NCBI RefSeq assembly: GCF_008727875.1
Contig: NZ_VTWS01000006.1
Location: 62,001 to 126,000 of the forward strand
Direction of reading: 5' to 3'
From: Larkinella humicola
Lineage (GTDB): Bacteria > Bacteroidota > Bacteroidia > Cytophagales > Spirosomataceae
DNA length: 64,000 bases
The translations under genes were made by a program, and so were the position numbers. Each line of letters begins with the position of its first letter. Position 1 is the stretch's first letter. Positions 9,171 through 17,409 of this stretch are shown here, piece by piece. The notes under the pieces are model-generated. The model saw only the letters and a list, made by a program, of their open reading frames with translations, had not been told where the DNA came from and searched no databases.

Positions 9171-9938
9171 CTACCCCGCCACCATCACCTTCACGCCCCG
9201 TTCCTCCAGCTTCCGAACGGTTTCGGCCGACACGCCGGAATCCGTAATGAGGTAGTGAATCTGGTCCAGATTGCCGATTTTTCCGATGCCGCGTTTGCCA
9301 AACTTCGAGCAATCCGCGAGCACAGCCACGGTTTGGGCCGCATCGATCATCTTCTGATTCAGGCTGGTTTCGGTCAGGTTGCTGATCGACAGGCCGAAGT
9401 CAAAGTCAATCCCGTCGACGCCCACAAACAACAGCCCGCACGAAAGCTGATCGAGCATCTGTTCGGCATAAGAACCCACCACCGACGATGAGTTCGGACG
9501 AATCAGCCCACCCAACTGCATCACTTCCACGTTGGCCCGATTGCTGAGTTCGGCAGCCACTTTAACCGCCGGGGTAATCACGGTCAGCTTTCCGGCCGGA
9601 TGCAGGCTGCGGGCCAGTTCAAAAACCGTTGTGCCGGAGCTAATGATAATCGAGTCGTGTTGGCCGATGAGCGACAGGGCGGTTTTGGCAATCTTCTGTT
9701 TCTCTTCGGCATGAATCAACGCCTTCTCATCGATCGGTTTCTCGAACGCATACGGATTGGTTATGGAGCCCCCGCCACGGGTCCGGAACAACAGACTTTT
9801 ATCTTCCAGCAGTTTCAAATCCTTCCGAATCGTTACGCCCGACACCTCCATTCGGTCGCTGAGTTCCTGAATCGTCACACTACCGCTTTCCTTCAACCGC
9901 TGCAGGATAAATTGGTGCCTTTCTGTAATGGTCTTCAT
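9171..9938 (-). CDS. DeoR/GlpR-family transcriptional repressor
   Basis: Sugar-phosphate-responsive regulator of 255 aa. Residues 6-58 form the DeoR winged helix (RHQFILQRLKESGSVTIQ, then SDRMEVSGVTIRKDL and LFRTRGGGSI). Residues of about 75-235 form the DeoRC sensor with the ISSGTTVFELARSL and GVDGIDFDFGLS blocks, which binds phosphorylated sugars in characterised members. The gene is divergent from the permease-kinase operon and shares a 192-bp control region with it, so it is the likely repressor of that operon. The effector would be expected to be a phosphorylated intermediate made by one of the two FGGY kinases; that is inference. Confidence 0.9.
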   Translation of the reverse strand: MKTITERHQFILQRLKESGSVTIQELSDRMEVSGVTIRKDLKLLEDKSLLFRTRGGGSITNPYAFEKPIDEKALIHAEEKQKIAKTALSLIGQHDSIIISSGTTVFELARSLHPAGKLTVITPAVKVAAELSNRANVEVMQLGGLIRPNSSSVVGSYAEQMLDQLSCGLLFVGVDGIDFDFGLSISNLTETSLNQKMIDAAQTVAVLADCSKFGKRGIGKIGNLDQIHYLITDSGVSAETVRKLEERGVKVMVAG

Positions 9939-10036
9939 TGCTGACTGAATTCTTCCCGGTCAAGGATAATTAGAATTTGCGAGAATCGTATCAAATCTTT
10001 AAAAATAGGGTTTCAAAAAGTTAAATTATATTTCAT

Positions 10037-10063
10037 TTTGTTTAATTCTATTTTCTATGTTTG
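10037..10063 (+). promoter_or_regulatory. Candidate promoter of the permease-kinase operon
   Basis: TATGTTTG at 10056-10063 matches the TAnnTTTG -7 consensus, with TTTG at 10037-10040 as a possible -33 element. The spacing of 15 is shorter than the usual 17-23. It sits 68 bases before the permease start. Confidence 0.5.
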
Positions 10064-10071
10064 TTTGCGTA

Positions 10072-10106
10072 CAAGTTAATCTGCCTTAAGTGCAAGTTAA
10101 TTAGCC
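10072..10106 (+). promoter_or_regulatory. Direct repeat, candidate DeoR operator
   Basis: CAAGTTAATCTGCC (10072-10085) and CAAGTTAATTAGCC (10093-10106) agree at 12 of 14 positions and are 21 bases apart start to start, two helical turns. They lie just downstream of the candidate -7 element, a place where a bound repressor would block transcription. Confidence 0.45.
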
Positions 10107-10130
10107 TGTTCCTAAACCCTCCTTTTTGTC

Positions 10131-11402
10131 ATGCAATCCGAATCCGTTTTTGATAAAGCCGGTCTGCCAAAGCCCCTGGCCTGGGGGTATCTGGGCATTC
10201 TCATCTTCATGATGGGCGATGGCGTCGAACAGGGCTGGCTCAGCCCCTACCTGCTCGAACACGGCATGAGCATCCAGCAATCGGCTTCGCTCTTTACGGT
10301 TTACGGCATAACAATTGCAATTTCGTCCTGGTTTTCGGGCGTACTCGCCGAGGGCTACGGCCCGCGAAAAGCCATGCTGGCGGGGTTGCTGCTCTACATC
10401 CTCGGCACCGTCGGTTTTGTCGGTTACGGTTTGGCCCGGCTTGATTTTCCGACCATGCTCCTGACCTATGCCATCCGCGGTTTTGGCTATCCACTGTTTG
10501 CTTATTCGTTTCTCGTCTGGATTACCTACCGTACTCCGCAGGACCAACTGGGCCGCGCCGTGGGCTGGTTCTGGTTCGTTTTCACCGGCGGTCTGAACGT
10601 CTTTGGAGCCTATTATTCAAGCTGGGCCATTGAGCGGATGGGATACCAGAATACGCTGTGGAGTTCCATTTTCTGGGTCGCGCTGGGCGGCTTTTTCGCC
10701 CTGCTGCTGAACAAAGACCGGTTCAAACCGTCAGCCGCCAGTGCGGGAGCGAAAACGAAAGAACTGCTAAACGGCCTGACCATCATTCAGAAAGAACCCA
10801 AAGTATTGCTTGGTGGCATCGTCCGGATCATCAACACCACGGCGCAGTTTGCATTCCCGGTTTTTCTCCCCATTTACCTGGCCACGTTTGGGTTCAGCAC
10901 CGTCGAATGGCTGCAAATCTGGGGGACGATTTTTACCAGCAATATTCTATTCAACCTGCTGTTTGGTTTTATCGGCGACCGGCTGGGTTGGCGCAACACC
11001 ATCCTCTGGTTCGGGGGCGTCGGCTGCGGCATTTCCACCTTGCTGTTCTATTATTCACCGGTCTGGTTTGGCGGGAGTTACGCGATGGTGCTGCTTTCGG
11101 GCGTCCTCTGGGGTGGTTTGCTGGCGGGTTACGTTCCGCTGTCGGCACTAGTACCCTCGCTGGTGAAAGATGACAAAGGCGCAGCCATGGCCATTCTGAA
11201 CCTGGGTGCCGGTCTGCCGGTTTTCGTCGGCCCCGCCCTGGTCGGACTAACGATTGGCACCATCGGTAGTGAAGGCGTCGTCTGGATTCTGGCCGGTTTG
11301 TATTTCCTCAGTGCCCTGCTCACCCGGTTTATCACCCTGCCGAAAGAAATTACGTCCACAACCCATGCCCCATTTTCCGTTGGAGATGCCTCCGTTCAGT
11401 GA
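10131..11402 (+). CDS. MFS transporter, polyol permease (RbtT/DalT/CsbX-like)
   Basis: Inner-membrane symporter of 423 aa with about 12 transmembrane helices. The N-terminal stretch GYLGILIFMMGDGVEQGWLS is characteristic of the polyol permease branch of the major facilitator superfamily (ribitol, arabitol and related carriers), and the loop SGVLAEGYGPRKAML corresponds to the MFS signature between helices 2 and 3. It is the first gene of an operon with a 2-hydroxyacid dehydrogenase, two FGGY kinases and a phosphatase, so it likely imports the substrate of that route. Substrate identity within polyols or sugar acids is not resolved by sequence. Confidence 0.82.
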   Translation: MQSESVFDKAGLPKPLAWGYLGILIFMMGDGVEQGWLSPYLLEHGMSIQQSASLFTVYGITIAISSWFSGVLAEGYGPRKAMLAGLLLYILGTVGFVGYGLARLDFPTMLLTYAIRGFGYPLFAYSFLVWITYRTPQDQLGRAVGWFWFVFTGGLNVFGAYYSSWAIERMGYQNTLWSSIFWVALGGFFALLLNKDRFKPSAASAGAKTKELLNGLTIIQKEPKVLLGGIVRIINTTAQFAFPVFLPIYLATFGFSTVEWLQIWGTIFTSNILFNLLFGFIGDRLGWRNTILWFGGVGCGISTLLFYYSPVWFGGSYAMVLLSGVLWGGLLAGYVPLSALVPSLVKDDKGAAMAILNLGAGLPVFVGPALVGLTIGTIGSEGVVWILAGLYFLSALLTRFITLPKEITSTTHAPFSVGDASVQ

Positions 11403-11429
11403 GCAAGTCCGACGGCTTTACCGTTGATA

Positions 11430-11449
11430 GCTCCGGGGCGTCCCGGAGC
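11430..11449 (+). other. Intra-operon GC hairpin
   Basis: Perfect 8-bp stem GCTCCGGG / CCCGGAGC around a GCGT tetraloop, 27 bases after the permease stop and 28 bases before the dehydrogenase start. There is no T-run after it, so it is more likely an mRNA-stability or expression-balancing element than a terminator. Confidence 0.5.
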
Positions 11450-11477
11450 CAGCGCATGAACTCAACCCATTGCTACG

Positions 11478-12482
11478 ATGAAAATCCTGATTACCGCGCC
11501 CTATCACCAAAAGGGACAAAATGAATTGACGGGTTGGTTTGGCGAAGTGCTGTACCGCCCCTGGAAGTTGCAGGAGCGCGCCTACACCGAAACCGAGCTG
11601 ATTCAGCTTCTGCAGGCTACCGAAGCCGATGCATTGATTACCGAACACGACCCGGTGACGGCGACCGTCATCGAAGCCTGCCCGAATCTACGGTTTATCG
11701 GCGTGTGTCGCGGAACACCGTCCAACGTGGCGGTTGCCACCGCGACCGAAAAAGGCATCCCGGTTTTCAACACACCGGCCCGCAATGCCCAGGCCGTTGC
11801 CGAGCTGTTCATCGCCAACCTCATAACGCTGATGCGCAACACCCTCGCAGCGGTTCGCTGGCTGGAGGGCGGGAACTGGGCGGCCGGGGCACATACCTCC
11901 TACCTCCAGTTTAAGGGCAACGAGATTGCCGGAAAAACCATCGGTATGGTGGGTTTTGGTGCGGTGGGGCAAACCATCGCGAACCTCGTCCGGCATTTTC
12001 CCACCCGGATTTTGTACTACGATCCCTATTACACTTCCGATGATCCGTATTTCGAAAAAACCGATCTGGAAACCGTCTTTAAAACCAGTGACGTCGTTTC
12101 GATCCACCTGCCGGTAAATGAACAAACCAGCGGACTGATCGACCGGAACGTATTGTCACTCATGAAACCGGATGCGATTTTCGTCAATACTGCCCGGGCG
12201 GTGGTGGTGAACCGGGAAGATTTGCTGGCTGTTCTGGAAAACGGAAACATCCGGGGTGCTATTCTGGATGTGTTCGACCACGAACCGCCCGATAGTCTGG
12301 ATTACAGGCTCATCCACCGCGACGATGTCCTGGCGACTCCGCACATTGCCGGGGCCACGTTCGAGGTGGAAGACCACCACGTCGCTATTCTGAACCAGGC
12401 ATTGCACGACTTTTTTGTCGGAGATAAACAGAAAATTCGCCATTTGGTCAATCCGGCGGTTTTGCAGGAAAAAGAATCGTAA
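11478..12482 (+). CDS. D-isomer-specific 2-hydroxyacid dehydrogenase (PGDH-like)
   Basis: NAD(P)-dependent dehydrogenase of 334 aa. The Rossmann motif is GFGAVGQ in the KTIGMVGFGAVGQTIA block, followed by an acidic residue in YYDPY that suggests NAD. Catalytic Arg (NTARAVVV), Glu (FDHEPPD) and His (TPHIAGAT) are all present, so it should be active. It lies between the polyol-type permease and two kinases, with the next gene starting one base after its stop. The usual phosphoglycerate-dehydrogenase label is probably wrong in this context; an unknown sugar-derived hydroxyacid or ketoacid is more likely the substrate. Confidence 0.85.
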   Translation: MKILITAPYHQKGQNELTGWFGEVLYRPWKLQERAYTETELIQLLQATEADALITEHDPVTATVIEACPNLRFIGVCRGTPSNVAVATATEKGIPVFNTPARNAQAVAELFIANLITLMRNTLAAVRWLEGGNWAAGAHTSYLQFKGNEIAGKTIGMVGFGAVGQTIANLVRHFPTRILYYDPYYTSDDPYFEKTDLETVFKTSDVVSIHLPVNEQTSGLIDRNVLSLMKPDAIFVNTARAVVVNREDLLAVLENGNIRGAILDVFDHEPPDSLDYRLIHRDDVLATPHIAGATFEVEDHHVAILNQALHDFFVGDKQKIRHLVNPAVLQEKES

Positions 12483-12483
12483 C

Positions 12484-13923
12484 ATGCCGGACGCGTATTT
12501 GATCATCGATGTAGGCACCGGAAATGTCCGGGTCGCCGTGGCCGAAACCAACGGCACCGTTCTGAGCGTGGAACGGGCCGATATGCCCTACGAACGGGAT
12601 GCGCATTATCCCGAATCCATCTATTTCGACCCGAACCAACTCTGGCAAACGATTGTTGCGCTCGCCAAAACCGCCCTGGCAAACAGCGGAGCCGCAACCA
12701 TCCGGGCCGTTACGGCAACCAGCCAGCGGGAAGGCATCGTTGCCCTCGGCAAAACCGGCCAATCGCTGATCGGAATGCCGAACATCGACCACCGGGGGCG
12801 CGAATGGGAAGATGCGATTGCCGATAAAAACCGGGTGTACCAAGTAACCGGACGGTATCCTACGTCGCTGTTTTCCGCCCTGAAACTGGTGGGCATACGG
12901 GAACGGAGGGCCGATCTCTGGAACGGGGTAAACGGATTTCTCAGCATTAGCGACTGGGTGCAGTACCGACTCAGCGGAATAGCCCGCTATGAACATTCGC
13001 AGGCATCCGAAACCCTGTTGTATGACGTGGCCGCCAAAACCTGGTCTGCGGAATTGTGCCATTTGTTCGATCTGGATCCGGTTTTATTACCACCCTTGCA
13101 ATCCGCCGGAACTGTGCTCGGGCCGGTGTTGCCGACCCTTTCCGCCGAACTCAACCTCCCGCCGGATGCGCTGGTGGTGGTGGGCGGGGCCGATACGCAA
13201 CTGGCCGTTCGGAGTCTCCAGCCGTCGGTAGACGATGTAGTGCTGGTTTCGGGCACAACCACGCCAATTATTAAACTGGTTGATCAGTACGTGACCGATG
13301 CACTGCAGCGCACCTGGACGAATCGCCACATCGACGAAAACGGGTTCATTCTGGAAGCCAACGCGGGGGTAACGGGTTTGAATTACCAACGCCTGAAACA
13401 GATTTTTTACCCCAACGAAAGCTACGAAGTCATCGAAAAAGAACTGGCTGAAAGCGCCGACTCTTCCTGCATGGCCGCTTTAGGATCGTTACTGGCCGAC
13501 GAAACAGCCCCGCTGATTCGGGGCGGTTTTGTGTTCAATACGCCGGTTTCGCACCAGCTAACGCGGGGCGATTTCATTCACGCCATTCTGTGGGATATTG
13601 CGTGCAGCATCTACGAAAACTACAAAACCCTTTGCAATGTCGCCCCACACCCGGAATCCTACCTCTGGGCTTGTGGCGGAGGCATGCAAAGCCGGACGCT
13701 GCGCCGGTTCATCGCCGGTCTGACCCAAAAAGCCGTTCGCACGCGGGATACGTATCGCCAGGCGTCGGTGGTTGGCGGTGTGTTTTTATGCAACGACGCG
13801 CTGGGGATTGGGAGTATTGAACCGATCACACTGGAGGAGGTGTATCCCGAGGCACCGGAACGCTTCCGGGACCGGTATACTGACTGGAAAAAGGCGAGGA
13901 CTGCCTTTCAATCAATGCACTAA
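12484..13923 (+). CDS. FGGY-family carbohydrate kinase, LsrK-like
   Basis: ATP-dependent sugar kinase of 479 aa. The first phosphate loop is IIDVGTGNVRVAV, the catalytic Asp lies in GGADTQLA, the second phosphate region is VSGTTTPI, and the adenosine loop is ACGGGMQS. The blocks SQREGIVAL and ISDWVQYRLSG resemble the autoinducer-2 kinase LsrK more than xylulose or glycerol kinases, although no Lsr transporter or LsrF/G gene is nearby. The ATG at 12484 follows the preceding stop by one base and begins the family's N-terminus, so the longer in-frame start was rejected. A second kinase follows without a gap. Substrate unknown. Confidence 0.85.
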   Translation: MPDAYLIIDVGTGNVRVAVAETNGTVLSVERADMPYERDAHYPESIYFDPNQLWQTIVALAKTALANSGAATIRAVTATSQREGIVALGKTGQSLIGMPNIDHRGREWEDAIADKNRVYQVTGRYPTSLFSALKLVGIRERRADLWNGVNGFLSISDWVQYRLSGIARYEHSQASETLLYDVAAKTWSAELCHLFDLDPVLLPPLQSAGTVLGPVLPTLSAELNLPPDALVVVGGADTQLAVRSLQPSVDDVVLVSGTTTPIIKLVDQYVTDALQRTWTNRHIDENGFILEANAGVTGLNYQRLKQIFYPNESYEVIEKELAESADSSCMAALGSLLADETAPLIRGGFVFNTPVSHQLTRGDFIHAILWDIACSIYENYKTLCNVAPHPESYLWACGGGMQSRTLRRFIAGLTQKAVRTRDTYRQASVVGGVFLCNDALGIGSIEPITLEEVYPEAPERFRDRYTDWKKARTAFQSMH

Positions 13924-15360
13924 ATGGCGGCTTATTTTATTGGAATCGACGTTGGAACGCAGGGCGTCCGGGTGGTCCTGACGGACGAAAACGGTCAGGT
14001 TTATGGCAGTGAGGAAGCGGTTTTTCCATTAACGGATCGGGCACGCGAAGAGCAATCGCCCCGCCGATGGTGGATTGCCGTTTTACGCTGCCTGAAAACC
14101 GTAGTGGATTCCCTGCGAACGACCATCGATTTACAGGCGGTCAAATCGATTGCAGTCACCTCCACCTCCGGTACGGTGATTCCGCTCGATGACCAGAACG
14201 AACCGCTCCACAATGCCTTGATGTACAGCGACTCCCGGCCAGTCATTGAAGGGGAACAGTGCAAAGTCCTCGCCGAACGCTACCATCCGGATGGGTACAC
14301 TGGTTTTAATGCGTCCAGCGGTTTATCGAAAATGGTCTGGTTTGCGCACCACTTCCCCGAAAAAACCGCCCGCTTGCACACCTGGGTTCACGCGGCTGAT
14401 TACCTGACCGGAAAACTGTCGGGAAATTTTCGGGTAACGGATTATACCAACGCTTTAAAATCGGGGTATGACGTCAAAAACGGGGCGTGGCCCGCATATC
14501 TGTTTGAGACCATACCCCTCAACAAAGCGTGGATGCCGGAAGTCGTGCCGTCTGGCAAACCGATAGGCTGTTTGTTGCCCGAACTGGCCATCGCCCTGAA
14601 ATTGCCCGAAATTGTGGTCGTAGCCGGGATGACCGACGGTTGTGCGTCTCAGGTGGCCTCGGGTGCCGTTCGGCCGGGCGACTGGAACACGACCATCGGC
14701 ACAACCCTGGTGGTCAAGGGCGTTACGCTTCAGGCCCTGAACGACCCCGAAGGACGGCTCTACAGCCACCGTCATCCCGAAGGCTACTGGATGCCGGGCG
14801 GGGCCAGCAATACCGGAGCCGACTGGGTAACGGCCGGTTTCGGCACCGACCTTGCGGAGCTTACCCAGGCAGCCGCAGCCCTCATTCCGACGCCTTATAC
14901 GGCCTACCCGCTCCGCCAGAAGGGCGAGCGGTTTCCGTTTATGTCGGCTCAGGCGCACGGTTTTGCGCCGAAAGGACTTACGAATGCGGAACTTTTTGCG
15001 GCAAATATGGAAGGAGTTGCCTACCTTGAGCGCTACGCCTACGAACTCATCGAGACGCTGTCGGGCGAAACCGTTCGGGCCGTTTATACCGCCGGTGGAG
15101 CGAGCAACAGCGATATCTGGTTAACCATTCGCAGCAGCGTGTTGAAACGACCGGTTTATAAATGTGCCGAGGTGACGGGGGCCGTGGGCGCGGCCATTCT
15201 GGCGGCTTCGCAAACGCATTTCAGCTCGCTGACCGAAGCGGCTCAGGCCATGACCCGGATTGAAAAAGAAGTAAAGCCGATGGTCGAATGGATGCCGTTG
15301 TACGATGCGGGCTATGCGCGGTTTGTCGGCGCATTACGGGAAAAAGGATTCATTGCTTAA
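13924..15360 (+). CDS. FGGY-family carbohydrate kinase, ribulokinase-like
   Basis: Second sugar kinase of the operon, 478 aa; its ATG is fused to the preceding stop (TAAATG), so the two are probably translationally coupled. Motifs: FIGIDVGTQGVRVVL (phosphate 1), MYSDSRP (substrate side), GMTDGCASQVASGA with the catalytic Asp, TTIGTTLVVKG (phosphate 2) and TAGGASNSDIW (adenosine). MYSDSRP and the TDGCA block recall D-ribulose/xylulose-type kinases and differ clearly from the first kinase, so the pair is not a recent duplication. Two kinases in series suggest either two substrates or phosphorylation at two stages. Confidence 0.85.
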   Translation: MAAYFIGIDVGTQGVRVVLTDENGQVYGSEEAVFPLTDRAREEQSPRRWWIAVLRCLKTVVDSLRTTIDLQAVKSIAVTSTSGTVIPLDDQNEPLHNALMYSDSRPVIEGEQCKVLAERYHPDGYTGFNASSGLSKMVWFAHHFPEKTARLHTWVHAADYLTGKLSGNFRVTDYTNALKSGYDVKNGAWPAYLFETIPLNKAWMPEVVPSGKPIGCLLPELAIALKLPEIVVVAGMTDGCASQVASGAVRPGDWNTTIGTTLVVKGVTLQALNDPEGRLYSHRHPEGYWMPGGASNTGADWVTAGFGTDLAELTQAAAALIPTPYTAYPLRQKGERFPFMSAQAHGFAPKGLTNAELFAANMEGVAYLERYAYELIETLSGETVRAVYTAGGASNSDIWLTIRSSVLKRPVYKCAEVTGAVGAAILAASQTHFSSLTEAAQAMTRIEKEVKPMVEWMPLYDAGYARFVGALREKGFIA

Positions 15361-15370
15361 AAGAACACTG

Positions 15371-15970
15371 ATGCTCACCGTCTATTTACTCCGCCACGGA
15401 GAAACCTTCTGGAATGCGGACGGAAACCGCTACTGCGGAGCCACCGACATTGGATTAACGGACAAAGGAATCCAGCAGGCCCACGGGGCGGCTGCGTTAT
15501 TGAAGGGCGTTTCGTTCGATGTCCTGTATTCGTCACCGCTGCAACGGGCTTTCCGAACGGCCCAGATTGCGTCGGGAAATCCGGAAGCGATCGTTACGGA
15601 TGAACGGCTGACCGAAGCCAGTTTTGGCGACTGGGAAGGCAAAACCCGGGAGGAATTTATCGCCGAAAAACCCGATCTGTGGGACGCCTGGTGTGCGTCG
15701 CCCGATCAGACCAGGGCTGGGGGATGCGGAGAAACCGGCCTGGAAGTCGTCAATCGGGTCGATGATTTTTTCCGGGAAATTCGGCAGAAACACGATTCCC
15801 AGACCATCCTGGTGGTCGCCCACAATGCCGTTAACCGCTTCTACATGACCTGGAAGCTGGGAATGCCGTTGAAGAATTACCGGAAACTGATTCAGGATAA
15901 TTCGACGGTTACGGTGTTCACGCTGGACGACGAAGGCGAGTTTAGTTTGCTGAAATTAAATTGCCGGTAA
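15371..15970 (+). CDS. Histidine phosphatase family protein (phosphoglycerate-mutase-like)
   Basis: Cytosolic phosphatase of 199 aa. The catalytic motif LLRHGETFWN is at residues 6-15, the arginine block LYSSPLQRAFRTAQ follows, the proton-donor region is LTEASFGDWEGKT, and the second catalytic His is in VVAHNAVNR. The size and lack of mutase insertions suggest a phosphatase rather than a glycolytic mutase. The ATG at 15371 is 10 bases after the second kinase stop, so it is the last tightly spaced gene of the operon. It could dephosphorylate or proofread an intermediate made by the kinases; this is inference from position. Confidence 0.82.
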   Translation: MLTVYLLRHGETFWNADGNRYCGATDIGLTDKGIQQAHGAAALLKGVSFDVLYSSPLQRAFRTAQIASGNPEAIVTDERLTEASFGDWEGKTREEFIAEKPDLWDAWCASPDQTRAGGCGETGLEVVNRVDDFFREIRQKHDSQTILVVAHNAVNRFYMTWKLGMPLKNYRKLIQDNSTVTVFTLDDEGEFSLLKLNCR

Positions 15971-16023
15971 ACCTAAATCCAACCCGCGGTTTCAACCGTG
16001 TGCTGGGTCAATACACAACAAGT

Positions 16024-16962
16024 ATGTTCAAAATAAGCAATTTACTGGCTTTTCTGCTGTTTGCAACAGCCATCCAGGCCCAGCAACCTTTGCACATTTT
16101 GGCGATCAAAACGCCCAAAGAGCTGCACAGTTTTTTCCGGTGGACGGGCAAGGACCGACCAATCATCAGCGGTCACCGGGGCGGCATGGTCAAAGGGTTT
16201 CCGGAAAATTCGATGGCGACGTTCGAGAACACGCTGAAGCACACCCCGGCATTTTTCGAGATCGATCCGCGCCTGACAAAAGACAGCGTAATTGTGCTGA
16301 TGCACGACGCGACGCTGGAACGAACCACCACCGGGTCCGGAAAAGTGGGCGACTATACCTGGGCTGAACTGAAGAAATTCCGGCTGAAAGATGCCGAAGG
16401 CAACGTCACCGAACACCGGATTCCGACGCTGGCCGAAGCCATCGACTGGGCGCGGGGAAAAACGATTCTGAATCTGGACAAAAAAGATGTGCCGTTTCGG
16501 ATGATTGCCGCGATCATAAAAGAACACAAAGCCGACGCCTTCGTGATGTTGACCGTTCACACCGCCGAAGACGCCTTGTATTACTACAAAGGAAACAAAA
16601 ACCAGATGTTTTCGGCCTTTGTGAAAACACCCCAGGCGATGAAGGAGTACGAAAAAGCCGGGATTCCGTTTTCGCAGATGATCGCTTACATTGGCCCGGA
16701 TATCAAACCCGAAAATCAGGAAATGTATCGTCTGTTGAATGCAAAAGGCGTCATGTGCATGATTTCGGCGGCTCCAACCTACGATAAGCTCAAAACGCCG
16801 GACGAACGGGCAGCCGCTTACCGGGCGGTTTTCAAAGATGGTGCCAGCATTCTCGAATCCGATCTGCCCATCGAAACCGCCGACGCCATTCAGGAAATGA
16901 TTCCCATCAAAAGTGCGAAGAGCCTGTACTTTAAAAAAGCCGTGGTCAGTGACCGGTTTTGA
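16024..16962 (+). CDS. Secreted glycerophosphodiester phosphodiesterase
   Basis: Exported enzyme of 312 aa that splits glycerophosphodiesters into glycerol-3-phosphate and an alcohol. A signal peptide (MFKISNLLAFLLFATAIQAQ) follows the ATG at 16024; the longer frame overlaps the preceding gene. Family motifs: the first catalytic His in ISGHRGGM, acidic ligands in FEIDPRLTKD, and the second His in LMHDATLERTTTG, then ILNLDKKD. It follows the sugar operon by 53 bases and may be co-transcribed, but its periplasmic location suggests a separate scavenging role. Confidence 0.87.
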   Translation: MFKISNLLAFLLFATAIQAQQPLHILAIKTPKELHSFFRWTGKDRPIISGHRGGMVKGFPENSMATFENTLKHTPAFFEIDPRLTKDSVIVLMHDATLERTTTGSGKVGDYTWAELKKFRLKDAEGNVTEHRIPTLAEAIDWARGKTILNLDKKDVPFRMIAAIIKEHKADAFVMLTVHTAEDALYYYKGNKNQMFSAFVKTPQAMKEYEKAGIPFSQMIAYIGPDIKPENQEMYRLLNAKGVMCMISAAPTYDKLKTPDERAAAYRAVFKDGASILESDLPIETADAIQEMIPIKSAKSLYFKKAVVSDRF

Positions 16963-17020
16963 CCGCAGCAGTTCCGGCTTCTGATGAAAGAACCGGCTTT
17001 CGGCAGAACCGGATCAGAAT

Positions 17021-17374
17021 TTATCGCTTCGCAAGGGTTTGCCGCACCAGCACGGCCAGCAGCAGCATGGCCGCAGCACAAATGGCGAGTCCGCCGGATT
17101 CGCGGGCCAGTTCGACGTTGAGCGTTTTCATGCCCATTTCGTCCAGCAAGAACCCTTCAAATTGCGGGGGCCACCAGTAAATGGCCGATACCAGATAAAT
17201 GACCCCGGCCACCAGGTAGAACCACGGGCGACCAGCGTTTCCGAACGCCATAAAACTGGCAATGGCAGCAAATCCATAAATGGGAACCCAGACCTGCGGG
17301 TCGGGGTCGTTGTATTGAAAAGCCGCAAAAAGGGTAAACAAGAGGCCAAATGTGATGGCTAGAATCTTCCGCAT
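17021..17374 (-). CDS. TMEM220-like small membrane protein
   Basis: Hydrophobic protein of 117 aa with about four transmembrane helices and conserved-looking loops QYNDPDPQVW and YWWPPQFEGFLLDEMGMKT. The N-terminal helix followed by NDPDP is typical of the TMEM220 family, whose function is not established. I chose the ATG at 17374 because MRKILAITFGLLFTLF gives a clean first helix, and the longer frame would overlap the start of this region without homology. It lies 35 bases downstream of the TPR lipoprotein gene on the same strand and is probably co-transcribed. Confidence 0.75.
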   Translation of the reverse strand: MRKILAITFGLLFTLFAAFQYNDPDPQVWVPIYGFAAIASFMAFGNAGRPWFYLVAGVIYLVSAIYWWPPQFEGFLLDEMGMKTLNVELARESGGLAICAAAMLLLAVLVRQTLAKR

Positions 17375-17409
17375 GGGTTTAGGAGTTAAGAGGTGTAAAG
17401 AAACGTCTT

